From Verrucomicrobiota bacterium (GTDB lineage Bacteria; Verrucomicrobiota; Verrucomicrobiia; Limisphaerales; J093), in the NCBI GenBank assembly GCA_027493615.1, contig JAOSKK010000004.1, positions 62,001-126,000 of the forward strand: a stretch of 64,000 nucleotides of DNA. Reading direction: 5' to 3'. Shown here one piece after another: positions 1-10,400 of this stretch. Under the pieces are notes generated by a model, which had not been told where the DNA came from, did no database searches, and saw only the letters and a program-made list of their open reading frames with translations. The position numbers and the translations under genes were made by a program. Each line of letters starts with the position of its first letter. The stretch's first letter is position 1.

Positions 1-1116
1 CCAGGGCAATCAACGGAGCTGGTGTTCCGGACGGACGGCCAGTTCCGCTTGAGCCGTTGTCAGAACAACGTCCTTTCCAGGGACTACGGGCTGTTCTCAG
101 CCAACGTGGCGACCCGCAGCCTGATCTCCGATTCCCGTTTCATCCCCGTGCAGAGTCTGGGTCTGGATTTCTATGGCGACACCCTCACGCTCTTCGGCGG
201 GTCCGCTCCGCCCCGCAGCTTCACGGTGAACCTCGGGACCGTGGACCAAGCCATCGCCGCCTCGTTCGCCGCCGATACCGAGAAGGCACAGGTCGATGCC
301 GAGTGGCTCGCCCGCGTGCCCGTCGGCCCCCGCGACCCGAACGCTGTTCACACGCCCACCGGAGATATCCCGGCCGATCCCCGCCCGGGAGTGATCTTCG
401 AGAGCCCGACGGTTTTCACGCAGTACCGGCTTTACCGCCGTCTGATCCCGGGCTTCGTCTACTTCAACGATCAGGGCACGATCACGAGCGTCGCGGTTGT
501 CAACACCCGGGAGTGGCACTTCTTCCCGACGGGCCGTGTCCTGGTCCGCTTCAAGAACCACCGTGCGGGCGCGTTCTATCCCCACACCATTACGGACGTC
601 ACCGACAACTGGGGCGCCTATCGGATCGATCCCAAGCCCGAGCCGAATGACATCCTGAATCTCTACGCGGACAACGCGCTGGTCATCCTGACCGACCTGG
701 GGGAAGCCGTGGACATGACCCTCGAGGACGGCCGGCGCCATCTCTTCTGGGGAAAGGACTACATGCTTCTCTCGGAGTGGGCGGCCGAGCAGCAACCCGT
801 CCCATGCCAGCCACCGGACACGGTCAACGCTTCGTTGATGAACACCGGCTTGGCGCTGACCACCCGGATTCCGCCTGATGCCATCCCGGAATCCGGACCC
901 CTCGCCGTCCAGATCAGTCGGGCAACCTCCGGTCTCCTCACGCTCAGTGGCGCCACGCCACTGCCGGGACGCCTCGTCCTCGAACGCGCCACTCAGCTTG
1001 GCGTGCCGACAGTCTGGCAGCCGCTGCAGACCAACCAAGTGTCGGCCGGCCCGTTCAGCTTCACCGTGCCGCAGGACGCCAGCGCGGTGGCCTTGTTCCG
1101 GGTGCGAACCGAATGA
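1..1116 (+). CDS. C-terminal part of a large protein of unknown function (runs off window start)
   Basis: The frame is open from base 1, so the GTG at 22 is probably internal and the gene begins outside the window. I do not recognise a catalytic domain. The first 270 residues are beta-rich with many aromatic residues. The last 70 residues have the look of a beta-sandwich that closes with a WQPLQT stretch and an ALFRVR end, a closing pattern I see repeated in other secreted proteins of this window (ends FRLVRVP at 11903 and FYRLLAF at 31707). That suggests an exported, multi-domain protein. It stands alone on this strand before a VOC gene whose ORF overlaps its stop only if a distant start is used. 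Confidence 0.6.
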   Translation, partial: PGQSTELVFRTDGQFRLSRCQNNVLSRDYGLFSANVATRSLISDSRFIPVQSLGLDFYGDTLTLFGGSAPPRSFTVNLGTVDQAIAASFAADTEKAQVDAEWLARVPVGPRDPNAVHTPTGDIPADPRPGVIFESPTVFTQYRLYRRLIPGFVYFNDQGTITSVAVVNTREWHFFPTGRVLVRFKNHRAGAFYPHTITDVTDNWGAYRIDPKPEPNDILNLYADNALVILTDLGEAVDMTLEDGRRHLFWGKDYMLLSEWAAEQQPVPCQPPDTVNASLMNTGLALTTRIPPDAIPESGPLAVQISRATSGLLTLSGATPLPGRLVLERATQLGVPTVWQPLQTNQVSAGPFSFTVPQDASAVALFRVRTE

Positions 1117-1157
1117 CGTCTGGTGCGAAACAGGGTAGAATCCAAGCCCTTGAGCCT

Positions 1158-1514
1158 ATGATCACCTCACTCGCCTTTGTCCTGTATCCCGTCACGGACA
1201 TCCGCCGTGCCCGCGCGTTCTACGAGGGCACGTTGGGTCTCCGAATGACCCACGAATTCGGCGGCGCCTGGTTCGAGTATGACCTGGGTGACACCACGTT
1301 CGCGATTGCCTCCAGCGACGCCGAGCATCCCACGCCCGTTCGGGGCGCGCTGGCCGCATTCGAGGTCGATGACCTCGATGCCGAGGTCGCTCGTCTCCGT
1401 GCCAGGGGAGTGGAGCCAGCCCGGGCGACCGTCGACACGCCCGTTTGCCGGTTTGTCAGCCTGCATGATCCCGACGGCAACGAGGTCCTCCTGCACCAGC
1501 GAAAGCGGACGTGA
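1158..1514 (+). CDS. VOC (glyoxalase/bleomycin resistance) family protein
   Basis: A 118-residue single-domain protein of the vicinal oxygen chelate superfamily. It opens with a beta strand (FVLYPVTDI) followed by the helix ARAFYEGTLGLRM that is typical of the family, and ends with HDPDGNEVLLHQ, the usual metal-side strand. The family contains lyases, isomerases and dioxygenases that bind a divalent metal; the substrate cannot be told from sequence. I chose the ATG at 1158 because the upstream GTG/ATG options overlap the previous stop and add a tail unlike the family. It is convergent with the gene at 1663 across a long palindrome that could terminate both. Confidence 0.8.
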   Translation: MITSLAFVLYPVTDIRRARAFYEGTLGLRMTHEFGGAWFEYDLGDTTFAIASSDAEHPTPVRGALAAFEVDDLDAEVARLRARGVEPARATVDTPVCRFVSLHDPDGNEVLLHQRKRT

Positions 1515-1576
1515 GTCGTTCCAGTTTCCCGTCGCCTGGCCCGGGCGTTTCATGCTCGGCAGGGAATCGGGACAGA

Positions 1577-1650
1577 CTGTAGGCGCCGACGTGAGGAGGC
1601 GAAGGGTATTGCCCCTGGCCCACAACGCCTCCTCACGTCGGCGCCTACAG
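1577..1650. repeat. Palindromic dispersed repeat, copy A (25-bp perfect arms, 24-nt loop)
   Basis: The left arm 1577-1601 and right arm 1626-1650 are exact reverse complements; the core reads CCGACGTGAGGAGGCG. A homologous element lies at 11946-12030 in the opposite orientation, with the same 24-nt loop length and a related loop sequence. It sits between the convergent stops at 1514 and 1663, so it can also act as a two-way transcription terminator. It is a REP/MITE-like element by structure; no transposase is seen with it. Confidence 0.85.
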
Positions 1651-1662
1651 GGGGATCCTGTC

Positions 1663-4152
1663 TTAGTGCAGGATCGGCTCGATGCGTTCACCGCGGGCCT
1701 GGGCGGCCGGCTCGTGGTAAACGCCGTAGAAGTTCGAGTTCAAATCCAGCCAGAGCGTGAGCCGATGCCAGTCATCGGGCGCGAGTGCCACCTCGTGGTG
1801 CCCGTTCTCGAGTTGGCGCAGCAACGTCGAAGCCCGCGCGCCCACCTGGCCGGAGATGGAGTAACTCGTGCCGTTCTTCGCCAGCCAGCCGTTGCCGCCG
1901 TGCTTGGCCCACGCGTGCGCGCTGAGCGTGTGATAAGCGGCCGACCACCCGTAACGACCCGGTGCGGCGGCGAGGCTCGGGGCCTTGGGTTCCCGTTCAT
2001 GGCATCCAACACAACGCCGCTCGAGCACGGGCTGGACCAGGCGGGGGAACGTCAGCGGCCAGGAACCTTCGACATCGCTTGCAAGCGGGCTTGGCGGCCG
2101 CTGCAGCGCGCTGCCCCCGCCCCCGGCTAACGGCCGGGTGGAACTCGGACTCGCATGGCGGGACTCATGGCATCCCTGACAGAACAGGCGTTCGCCGCGG
2201 TGAGCGTACGTCACGGAACGCATCGTCTGCACCGCCCGGCCCCGGGCATCCAATGCCTGGAAATAAACCGGCACATCCGGCGGGAGCTCGAAGTGGGCCG
2301 AGCCGTCCGCCTCGACCGGCACCGTCCCCAGCACACCGCGGCCCAACGACTGGTTGCCGATGCCGATGTTCGGATCATTGGCGATGCGCGTCGTTTTCGG
2401 GAAGACCTGGACGATGCGCAGGGCCCGGATCGTCGTCCCGGGCGGCCAGGGCCGCGCGGCCTCGTAGACATTCATCACGGCCGCGGTGGCAGTCGCGTTG
2501 GCGTGATCGCCCTGGCGCTCGGCCCGGGCCTGGGTGGTTGCGATGGGGATGACCGGCGGCCGCGGGCGAGGTTGGAGCGGGATGGGGTCCAAGCAGGGCA
2601 CTTCGGGATCGGTGTAGAGGTGGATCCGGTTGCCAAAGCTGTCGAGCAGATACAGGCCGTAATGCCGCTCCTGCGGGTCGTACACCACCAGGTGGAAGTC
2701 CTCGCTCAACGGCCAGGGCTGACCATAGACCTGACCCTGCCGATTCCCGCTCTGATGCGTGGGCCCCGGCACACCCGGTGCCAGTTCGGACTCGGGAAAG
2801 TGGACCTCCGGGGTGACCCGACGCAACTGGCTGCAGGCGCCGTCGTCCACCTCCCGCGGGTCGACCAGCACGACCGACCCGTAGTTCTCCCCGTGATGGG
2901 CCGCAGCCACCGCGACGTACCGCGGCGAGCCAGGTACGGCGCGGATCGCCAGCTCCATCCACGGCCGGTTCTCCCGCACGTCAGGGTAGTTGCCGTGCAA
3001 CGCCCGCGGGTCGCGTCCGTCCGGATGACAGACCCACGGATGGTGGGCGATGTCGCTGTCCCGATCCACATAGTCCCAGCGTGTGTACACGATCCGACCA
3101 TCGTGCGTGACACTCGGATGCCACTCGTGCGTTTCGTGGGCGCTCAAGGGAATGATGTCGCTCCCGTCCGGCATCATCCCATGCAGCGTGAAGGTCGGGT
3201 TGGGTCGCTCGCCGCACCGCAGAAAGCCGCCGCGCCGTTCTGAGATGAAGGCCAGCCGGCCGTTGGGCAGGACGCAGGGATCGAAATCGTTCCAGGGTCC
3301 GTCGGTCAACTGGACGAGTTCGCGGCCGTCCAGGCGTGCACGGAACACGTGGTAACAGGTCTCCTCGCTCCAGTAGTAATGGGCTTTGTTGGCCGCCACG
3401 GCCTCGGGCCGCGTCCAGAACTGACCCTCCCACGACGCGTCTGGAGGCACGTCCCGGGCCTGGGTGTAGGCGAAGTAAACCTGCCCGGCGTCGTAGTCGA
3501 GTTCGAGGGAGATGAACGAGCCGCCCTCGAGCTTCTGGCCCCGCAACCGCCCGTTCTGCACCGCGGTTCGTTCCAGGACATCGACCACCCGTGGCGCGTC
3601 CGAGAAGGCCCCGCGAAGCACGTACAGGCCCCCGCCTGGACGCGCGTTGTGGCCTTCGTACTGGTCCACCATGTGGGTGTCGCCGCGCCCCTGTCGGTGG
3701 TGCGTGAGGAAGACGATGTCGGTGAAGTCCAGCAAAGGATTCTTGAACGCGACGCGCCGGCGCAGCGCCTGCCACTCGGCGAACAGGGCCCGGCGTTCGT
3801 CCACCTGGTTGAGCTCAAGGGTTCGTGCCCGCCGGTCCAGCGCGTCCAGTCCCTGTTGCTCCGCGGCCCAACTCACCGCCGGGTACGCGGCCTCGAGATG
3901 GCGGAGCAAGGCCAGGGTGCGACGCTGCACAATATCCAGCGGATCGCGGTCACCAGACCAGATAAGCGCGTCGGGTCGCAGTGCCTCGCGCCACAGCCGG
4001 GCCGGAAGGTCGTTCGTCCGGTAGAACGCAATTTGCCGTGCCAGTTCGGTCCATTCGGCGGGAGAATCTCCTGCTTGGACAGGCACGCCATCGGTCGAGG
4101 CAAAGGCCATCGCGAGGAAGCCGGGGAAGAGAAGCGTGCCCAGCCTTGCCAC
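1663..4152 (-). CDS. HzsA-related exported beta-propeller protein with two c-type heme motifs
   Basis: The protein has an export signal (MARLGTLLFPGFLAMAFA), a helical segment, a six- to seven-bladed TolB/WD40-like propeller with blades such as LVQLTDGPWNDFDPCVLPNG and HEWHPSVTHDGRIVYTRWD, then a C-terminal part with two heme-attachment motifs, CQGCH and CVGCH. This order matches proteins related to the alpha subunit of hydrazine synthase that are common in Planctomycetes and Verrucomicrobia outside anammox bacteria. It should act in the periplasm as an electron-transfer or oxidoreductase protein; hydrazine synthesis itself is not implied. The open frame extends to an ATG at 4479, but the extra 109 residues are low-complexity and precede the signal peptide, so I chose the GTG at 4152. 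Unusually for this window it has no frame shift. Confidence 0.8.
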   Translation of the reverse strand: MARLGTLLFPGFLAMAFASTDGVPVQAGDSPAEWTELARQIAFYRTNDLPARLWREALRPDALIWSGDRDPLDIVQRRTLALLRHLEAAYPAVSWAAEQQGLDALDRRARTLELNQVDERRALFAEWQALRRRVAFKNPLLDFTDIVFLTHHRQGRGDTHMVDQYEGHNARPGGGLYVLRGAFSDAPRVVDVLERTAVQNGRLRGQKLEGGSFISLELDYDAGQVYFAYTQARDVPPDASWEGQFWTRPEAVAANKAHYYWSEETCYHVFRARLDGRELVQLTDGPWNDFDPCVLPNGRLAFISERRGGFLRCGERPNPTFTLHGMMPDGSDIIPLSAHETHEWHPSVTHDGRIVYTRWDYVDRDSDIAHHPWVCHPDGRDPRALHGNYPDVRENRPWMELAIRAVPGSPRYVAVAAAHHGENYGSVVLVDPREVDDGACSQLRRVTPEVHFPESELAPGVPGPTHQSGNRQGQVYGQPWPLSEDFHLVVYDPQERHYGLYLLDSFGNRIHLYTDPEVPCLDPIPLQPRPRPPVIPIATTQARAERQGDHANATATAAVMNVYEAARPWPPGTTIRALRIVQVFPKTTRIANDPNIGIGNQSLGRGVLGTVPVEADGSAHFELPPDVPVYFQALDARGRAVQTMRSVTYAHRGERLFCQGCHESRHASPSSTRPLAGGGGSALQRPPSPLASDVEGSWPLTFPRLVQPVLERRCVGCHEREPKAPSLAAAPGRYGWSAAYHTLSAHAWAKHGGNGWLAKNGTSYSISGQVGARASTLLRQLENGHHEVALAPDDWHRLTLWLDLNSNFYGVYHEPAAQARGERIEPILH

Positions 4153-4656
4153 ACCCTTCCGCAGCCAGTCGGGCCGCCAGACGCTGCCGGGCCTCGGACG
4201 CGAGCTTGCCCCACCTGCCTCCTCGCTCGTGACGGTCCATCGAGTGCCCGTGCTCACGGCAAGGGAAGCTAGCGGAGCGTCCAACGGCCGGGCAAGGGCA
4301 AAGGCCGACCAGGAGTGGTTTGTGGTTTGAGAATGCAGCTTGGCCTTCCGCAACCCGGCGGTTCGCCTCGGCCGCGGGGTTCGACCCGCGCTTCCGGTCC
4401 GTGGTCCCCACCGGACCGCCGTGCCCACCTTGGCCGGGTCGCTCTGCGATCTTCGCGACTCTGCGGTGGACGATCCCATGCCGCCACCGCTGAGACACGA
4501 AGGACGCAGAGGAAGTTGGCTTGGACAGTCCGCGGAGTCCGCCGTGGTCGCCCCCGACCTTCAGATTGAGTCGGAGGTGCCTGGCGGTTGGACGTCGCGC
4601 CCGGCTGCCGGTACTCTGGACGCGGTTGCATCCTGGAATGTGAAGCCGTGAATGCC
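4153..4656. other. Divergent intergenic region
   Basis: About 500 bases between the HzsA-like gene (leftward) and the PQQ-like propeller gene (rightward). It must hold both promoters, but I cannot point to convincing -35/-10 boxes in this GC-rich stretch. The open frames in it are compositional shadows; the only one continuous with a gene is the upstream extension of the HzsA-like ORF. Confidence 0.5.
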
Positions 4657-5698
4657 ATGAGACTCTGCACCGTTCTTACCGCGCTCCTGGGACTCGCCAC
4701 AGCCCGTGCAGGCGCCGCCACCGCCGCCGCGGACACGCATTGGCCGCAGTTTCGCGGACCCCAGGCGGCGGGCGTGAGCGCGAACCCGCACCTGCCGGAC
4801 CGCTGGTCCGCCACCGAAAACGTCGAATGGAAGATCGAACTCCCGGGGCGGAGTTGGTCCTCACCCATCGTCTGCGATGACCAGGTGTTCGTCACGGCTG
4901 TGGCCAGCGCGGGCCCCACCGAGGAGCCGAAGAAGGGGCTGTACCTGGGCGGCAACCGCTCGGAGCCACCGCGATCGGAGCATGACTGGAAGGTCCTTGG
5001 CCTCGATCTCCGCACTGGCAAAGTGCTTTGGGAACGCTTCGTACACCGCGGCGCACCCCCAACGCCGACCCACGTGAAGAACACTTACGGGGCCGAGACG
5101 CCGGTTACCGACGGGCAGCGGGTTTACGCCTTGTTCGGCAACGTAGGCGTGTTCGCTCTGACCCTGGACGGTGCGGAGGTCTGGTCCAGGCCGCTGTCGC
5201 CCCGGCGTATGCGCGATGACTGGGGACCGCGGCGTCGCCCGTGCTGTACCGCGGACGCCTGTTCATCATTCGCGACAACGAGGAGCAGTCCGAGTTGCTC
5301 GCCCTCGAGGCAACGACCGGAAAGGAGTTGTGGCGTGTGGCCCGCGAGGAGAAGAGCAACTGGGCCACGCCGTTCCTGTGGGAGAACGAGGCGCGAGCCG
5401 AACTCGTCACGCCCGGCAGCGGCGCGGTTCGCAGCTACGATCTTGACGGCAACCTGCTGTGGTCCCTGCGCGGTATGTCGACCATCACGATCCCCACGCC
5501 CTTCGCCGGCGACGGACTGCTCTTCGTCGGCTCCGGCTTTGTCGCCGACAAGCTCCGTCCGCTCTATGCGATCCGACCGGGTGCTCAGGGCGACATCACG
5601 CTCGGGCCGAGCGAAACGAGCAACGCGTTCATCGTCTGGTCCGATCCGGCCGGTGCGCCCTACAACCCTTCTCCGCTCTATTACGAGGGGCGCGTGTA

Positions 5699-6788
5699 CT
5701 GGGCAGTCTTTTAGATAGACTACACTCGGCATTGTGTCTATAATCGCGGTCGTGGCAAAGATTGATGGACGCACACTAGATCACAAGGCTCTGGAACACA
5801 TGAGGATACTCGCTGTCAGGCGAGTCGTGGAAGACGGGGGAGGACCCCAGTGATGTCATGCGATCTTTTGGATTATGCCGGACCACGATTTACCCCTGGT
5901 TGCGAAAGTTTAACGATGAAGGGTGGGACGCGCTGGTCGAGAAGATCGCTCAGGGCCCCGAGCCGAAGCTCAACGAGAAGCAACGCCAGCGAGTGAAGCG
6001 GTGGATCCTGGGCAAAGACCCAAGACAGTATGGCTTTGAGTTTGGGCTATGGACACGGCGAATCGTGCAGACACTTATTCAGGAGAAAATGGGGATCGAG
6101 TTGGGCTTGACGGCAGTGGGGGAGGCTGTTGGCGAGCCTGGAGATCACCCCCCAGAAGCCTCTGCGCCGTGCCTACGAGCGAGATCCGCAAGCGGTGGAT
6201 GTGTGGATGAAGGAAACCTATCCCAAGCTGCGGAAGCGGGCCAAACGAGCGGGCGCGATGATCTTCTTCCTCGACGAGGCGGGCTTTCAATCGGATCCGC
6301 CGCTGGGTCGCACCTATGGGTTAAAGGGGACCACGCCGGTCGTCGTGACCTCTGGACAGCGGCAGAGTATCAATGTGATCAGCGCGGTCAACGCATGCGG
6401 GGCGTTTTGGGCCGCGACGTACACCGGCAAGTTGAACGCGGAGTCCTTTGTGGCGTTCCTCAAGAATTTCATGAAGGAACGTCCCACGAAAGTATTCCTC
6501 GTCGTGGATGGACATCCGGCTCACAAGGCGAACAGCGTCAAACACTATGTGCAGTCGCTCAACGGACGGCTGGAGTTGCACTTCCTTCCTCCCTATGCAC
6601 CGGACCTCAATCCCGATGAGTTCGTCTGGAGCCATATGAAACCAACGGCGTATCCAAAAAGCCTCTCAGGAAGAATGAGTCACTGCGAGAGCGCGTCGAG
6701 CAGGACCTCGCCGACCTTCATAACAACCGAGAGTTAGTGCGCTCCTTCTTTTGTGCAGAGAGTGTAGCCTATGCCAAGGACTAGGCAG
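5699..6788 (+). mobile_element. IS630-family insertion sequence (1,090 bp)
   Basis: Both boundaries are fixed by the broken host gene: TA at 5697-5698 and TA at 6789-6790 are the target duplication expected for IS630/Tc1-mariner elements. The ends 5699-5727 and 6760-6788 form imperfect inverted repeats, 21 of 29 positions identical by my count, both beginning CTG and ending in CTACACTC. The inside holds one transposase gene. Only one copy is in this window. Confidence 0.9.
5752..6784 (+). CDS. IS630-family transposase (three single-base frame shifts)
   Basis: The order is an N-terminal helix-turn-helix (FGLCRTTIYPWLRKFNDEG), a linker with winged-helix character, then the DDE domain with FFLDEAGFQ (first Asp), VVDGHPAHK (second Asp) and PPYAPDLNPDEFVWSHMK (final acidic residue), as in IS630 transposases. 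The GTG at 5752 is the likely start, giving KIDGRTLDHKALEHMR. Three shifts interrupt it: a G run near 5833, a G run near 6118 and an A run near 6645. After the last one the frame continues to the TAG at 6782-6784, a few bases from the right end. Because all three sit in homopolymers, I suspect sequencing error rather than decay, but an inactive element cannot be excluded. Confidence 0.8.
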
Positions 6789-7401
6789 TATGTGCTTTAC
6801 GATCGCGGGTTGGTGAGCTGTCACGACGCCCGCACGGGCAAGCTGCTCTACGATCGCGAGCGGCTGCCGGACGGCTTCGCTTTCACCGCCTCACCGTGGG
6901 CGGCGCGGGGGTTGATCTTCTGTCTGAATGAAAGCGGCGTGACCTATGTCCTCCGGGCCGGCGACACCTTCGAACTGCTGCACACCAACCGGTTGGCGGA
7001 CGACGACATGTGTATGGCCACCCCGGCGCTGGCCGGCGACCGGTTGCTCATCCGCAGCGCGGTCCGGCTCTATTGCCTGCGGGCTGCGAATCCGGCTGGC
7101 GTCGCGGATTGACCCCTGAGATCGAGCTTCGCGCTCGCCCACGGCGATCGAGCTCGCGCCGCTTGCGGACGGCGCACCTGCCAGCAACCTGCTGTTCGTG
7201 ATGGGGCGAGGCTGCGGCTGTGCCACGGCCCAGGAGCACCTTCTTCCCACCGATTTCCAGCACCGCCGCAGCAGCAGACGATCCGGTCTTGAGAGTGCGG
7301 GTCATCAGTATTTCATCTGACTAGTGCCGCTCCGCGCAACCGCCGTAGTCTCCGGCTGGCTTGATTGTGGCGATCCCTCACGCCGGGTGCGGTGAACCGC
7401 C

Positions 7402-10400
7402 ATGCCGAGACCGGGGTGTTTGCCCAGCTTGACTCGGATCATGAACTCAATGGATCGGTCGTTGTTCGTTCCCCAGGACGCGTTCAAGGCAGGTTGCCAG
7501 AGGAGGACCCCGAGAGCGCAGAAGCACGCGGAGCATGCGGTGGCCGCCAGCCATCCTTCAAGGCCGGCGGAAGGGCCCGGTGGCGCGGGGCGACGGGGGC
7601 GGCAACCGGCAGGCGTCTTGATGGCCCTGCTGGCGGGTCTTTCACAGGCGAGCGCTGCTTGCGTACCCTCGGGCGCCGACTTGGCGGGTTGGTGGCCGGC
7701 CGACCACCACGCCTTCAACGTGGTGAACCAAAGGGCCGCTCTGGCGCAGGGCGCCGTGACTTACGTTCCGGGCGTGGCCGGCGACGCTTTTCGGTTCGAG
7801 GGCGCCGGCAAAGTGCGCATCACCGAGGCCGCCTCCTTGGACCTCAGCCGCACCAATCGCTGGACGATCACCGCCTGGGTGCGACTCCCAGCCAGCGGCA
7901 CGAGCGCCTCGCCCACCATCTTCTCGGAGGGCAATCGCGTCGTGGCACTGACCCACCAGCCAGGGACGGACAAAGTCGTCTCGTGGATCAACGGCGCCAA
8001 CCCACTGGAAAGCACCGTTTCCCTGCCGGCGGGCACCTGGTGTCATGTCGCGCTCGTGCTCGACCGCACGACCCGCACGCTCTACGTCAATGGCGGGTCG
8101 CCGGTCGGCACTGCGACCGGCACCCCGGCCACCACCCCGGACAGCACGGGGTCGGCCATCGGCGGCGTGACCACGGATGAGGCCGCGGCGGCCTTTGTCG
8201 GCGACATCGACGAACTGACATTGCACCGCCGGGTGCTATCCGAGGAGGAAATCGAGGCGCTGTTCCGGGCCGGGAGCGACGGGCTGTGTTTCGGCGACGG
8301 CGCACCGGCTTGGGTGATTGAGCCCCAGCCACAGACGGCGCCGTTGTTCGGCGACGCGACCTTCACCGGCCTGGCGATGGGGTCGCCGCGGCCGACCTAC
8401 CAATGGTTCTTCAACGATGCGCCGCTCGCGGGCCAGACTGGCTTCACCTTGGCGCTGACCGGCGTTACGGCCGCCAACGACGGCATCTACACGCTGGTCG
8501 CCACAAGCGGCGCACAGTCCACCAGCGCGGAGGCGAAGCTCACGGTCCAGCACTGCGTGACCACGCCGCCAGGGTTGGTGGCCTGGTGGCCGGCGGACGG
8601 CAGCGCCCTCGACTTCACGGGCAACCATTCCGGCGGGCTCTGGTTTGGGGCCGGGTTCGCCGGCGGCTTAGCAGGACAGGCCTTCCATTTCGATGGCAAC
8701 AGCGGGTATGTGGCGGTCCCGGATTCCCCTGCGCTCAGTCCGCATGCCGGGACTTCGGGCGAGATGACCGTCGAGGCGTGGGTCTGGATTTCGCAGTATC
8801 CGCAGAGGGACCCGACCACGGGGTGGGACTACAGAGACATTCTGACCAAAGGCCAACCCGGCGCTTGGGAGTATCTGCTCAGGATAGGCACTGCAGGGGT
8901 GCCCGAGTTCCACGGCGTTAGCCCGTCAGGAACTCCGCCGTACGCCTCAGCGGTGGGTGGGCGGTTGTTGTTGAATCGCTGGCACCACCTGGTGGGCACG
9001 CTCAAGAAGGGGCAGTTCGTTCGACTCTATCAGGACGGCGAGCTTGTTGCCGATGGAACGGGTTTCGACATTCCTACGGCCAACACTGCCTCACCTCTGT
9101 ACATCGGGCGGCGTGCCGAAGGCGGGTTCTTGCGCGGTCTCGTGGATGAACCTGCCATCTACGGTCGCGCATTGAGCGGGGAGGAGATCACGTCACTCTA
9201 CGTGGGGGTAGCGCGGGTAAATGCTACAGCGGCGGACCGGCGCCGGTATTCGTCCAGGAACCCCGCGACAAGGAAGGTTACCTGCTCAACCGCGTCACGC
9301 TCGAAGGCCTCGGGCTGGGCACCCCGCGCCCGACGTATCAGTGGTACCATGAAGGCGCCGCAGTGGCGGGCGCGACGAACGCCGCGCTGACCCTTTCCAA
9401 TCTGAGCCCGGCTGAGGGGGGCCCATACTACCTGGTGGCGAGCAACCAATTTGGCGTCGCGCAAAGCCGGAACCTGACGCTTGCCGTGGTGGACTGGGCG
9501 TCCGTCAAGCACGGATTCGAGTTGGAGGAGACTGGAAGGAGTGGAGAGAGTGGAGCACGGACGACCACTCGATCTGGCAGATCGGCCCAGTGGCCAGCGG
9601 GCCAGGTGGAGCGCATTCGGGGACGAGTTGTGCGGCGACGGTGTCGGGGGGGGACTACCCGGACGACCGGACGGCACGGCTCGTGAGTCCGGCCTTCACG
9701 GTGCCGGCGGCCCTGGAGAAGCCCCGGCTGCGGTTCTGGCACTGGTGGAGCTTCAACCGGGACGATTCTGGACAGGTGCAAATCACCACCAACAACGGGG
9801 TGAGTTGGCAGCCTCTTTCGCCCACCTATGGTGCAGACAGTAGCGGGCGATGGACCCGCGCCTGGTTGGATCTGAAGGCGTATGCCGGCCAGACTGTTCG
9901 GCTGGGATTCTACTTCCGGTCCGGCAATTACAGTGGCGCTCCCGACGTGGCCCCGGGCTGGTACATCGACGACGTCGAGATCGAGGAGGGGCCGCCGCCG
10001 GGCATGCAGTGGCCGGATTCTTTTTTGAGGACGGGGGAGGCCTCGGATCGTTGGACTTCGGATTTCGGGGTATGGGAGTTGGGCGTGCCGACCAGTGGGC
10101 CGGGGCGCGCTCAGAGCGGGAGCAGGTGCCTGGCGACCATCCTGGCGGGGGATTACACCGACGACCGGGGCAGTTTGGTGCGGAGTCAGCCTTTCCTGGT
10201 TCCGCCGGCGAGCAATGAGCCCCGGCTGCGGTTCTGGCACTGGTGGAGCTTCAACCGGGACGATTCTGGACAGGTGCAAATCACCACCAACAACGGGGTG
10301 AGTTGGCAGCCTCTTTCGCCCACCTATGGTGCAGACAGTAGCGGGCGATGGACCCGCGCCTGGTTGGATCTGAAGGCGTATGCCGGCCAGACTGTTCGGC

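Larger units (their letters stand above)
4657..7112 (+). pseudogene. Exported PQQ-like beta-propeller protein, split by an IS630-family insertion
   Basis: Starts with a signal peptide (MRLCTVLTALLGLATARAGA) and the HWPQFRGP opening that marks the secreted outer-membrane PQQ-like repeat proteins of Planctomycetes and Verrucomicrobia. Blade motifs such as LDLRTGKVLWE and LEATTGKELWR are clear. The reading shifts frame near 5222 at a short G run (GGGG where five would keep the frame). After GRVY the gene is broken at 5698 by an IS element and resumes at 6789 with VLYDRGLVSCHDARTG, finishing normally at 7112. Joining the flanks through one TA restores an uninterrupted propeller of about 454 codons. 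With the insertion only the first two thirds can be made. The native protein would sit in the periplasm; a substrate is not evident. Confidence 0.85.

Noticed and set aside
2155..3243. Long plus-strand ORF opposite the HzsA-like gene
   Set aside because: It is a GC-rich antisense shadow; the minus strand has heme motifs, propeller blades and a signal peptide.
7048..7305. Minus-strand ORF of 85 codons with a lively N-terminus (LKTGSSAAAAVLEIGGKKVL)
   Set aside because: Its second half is antisense to the end of the PQQ-like gene and no family pattern or ribosome-binding site supports it. The interval 7113-7401 is treated as intergenic.
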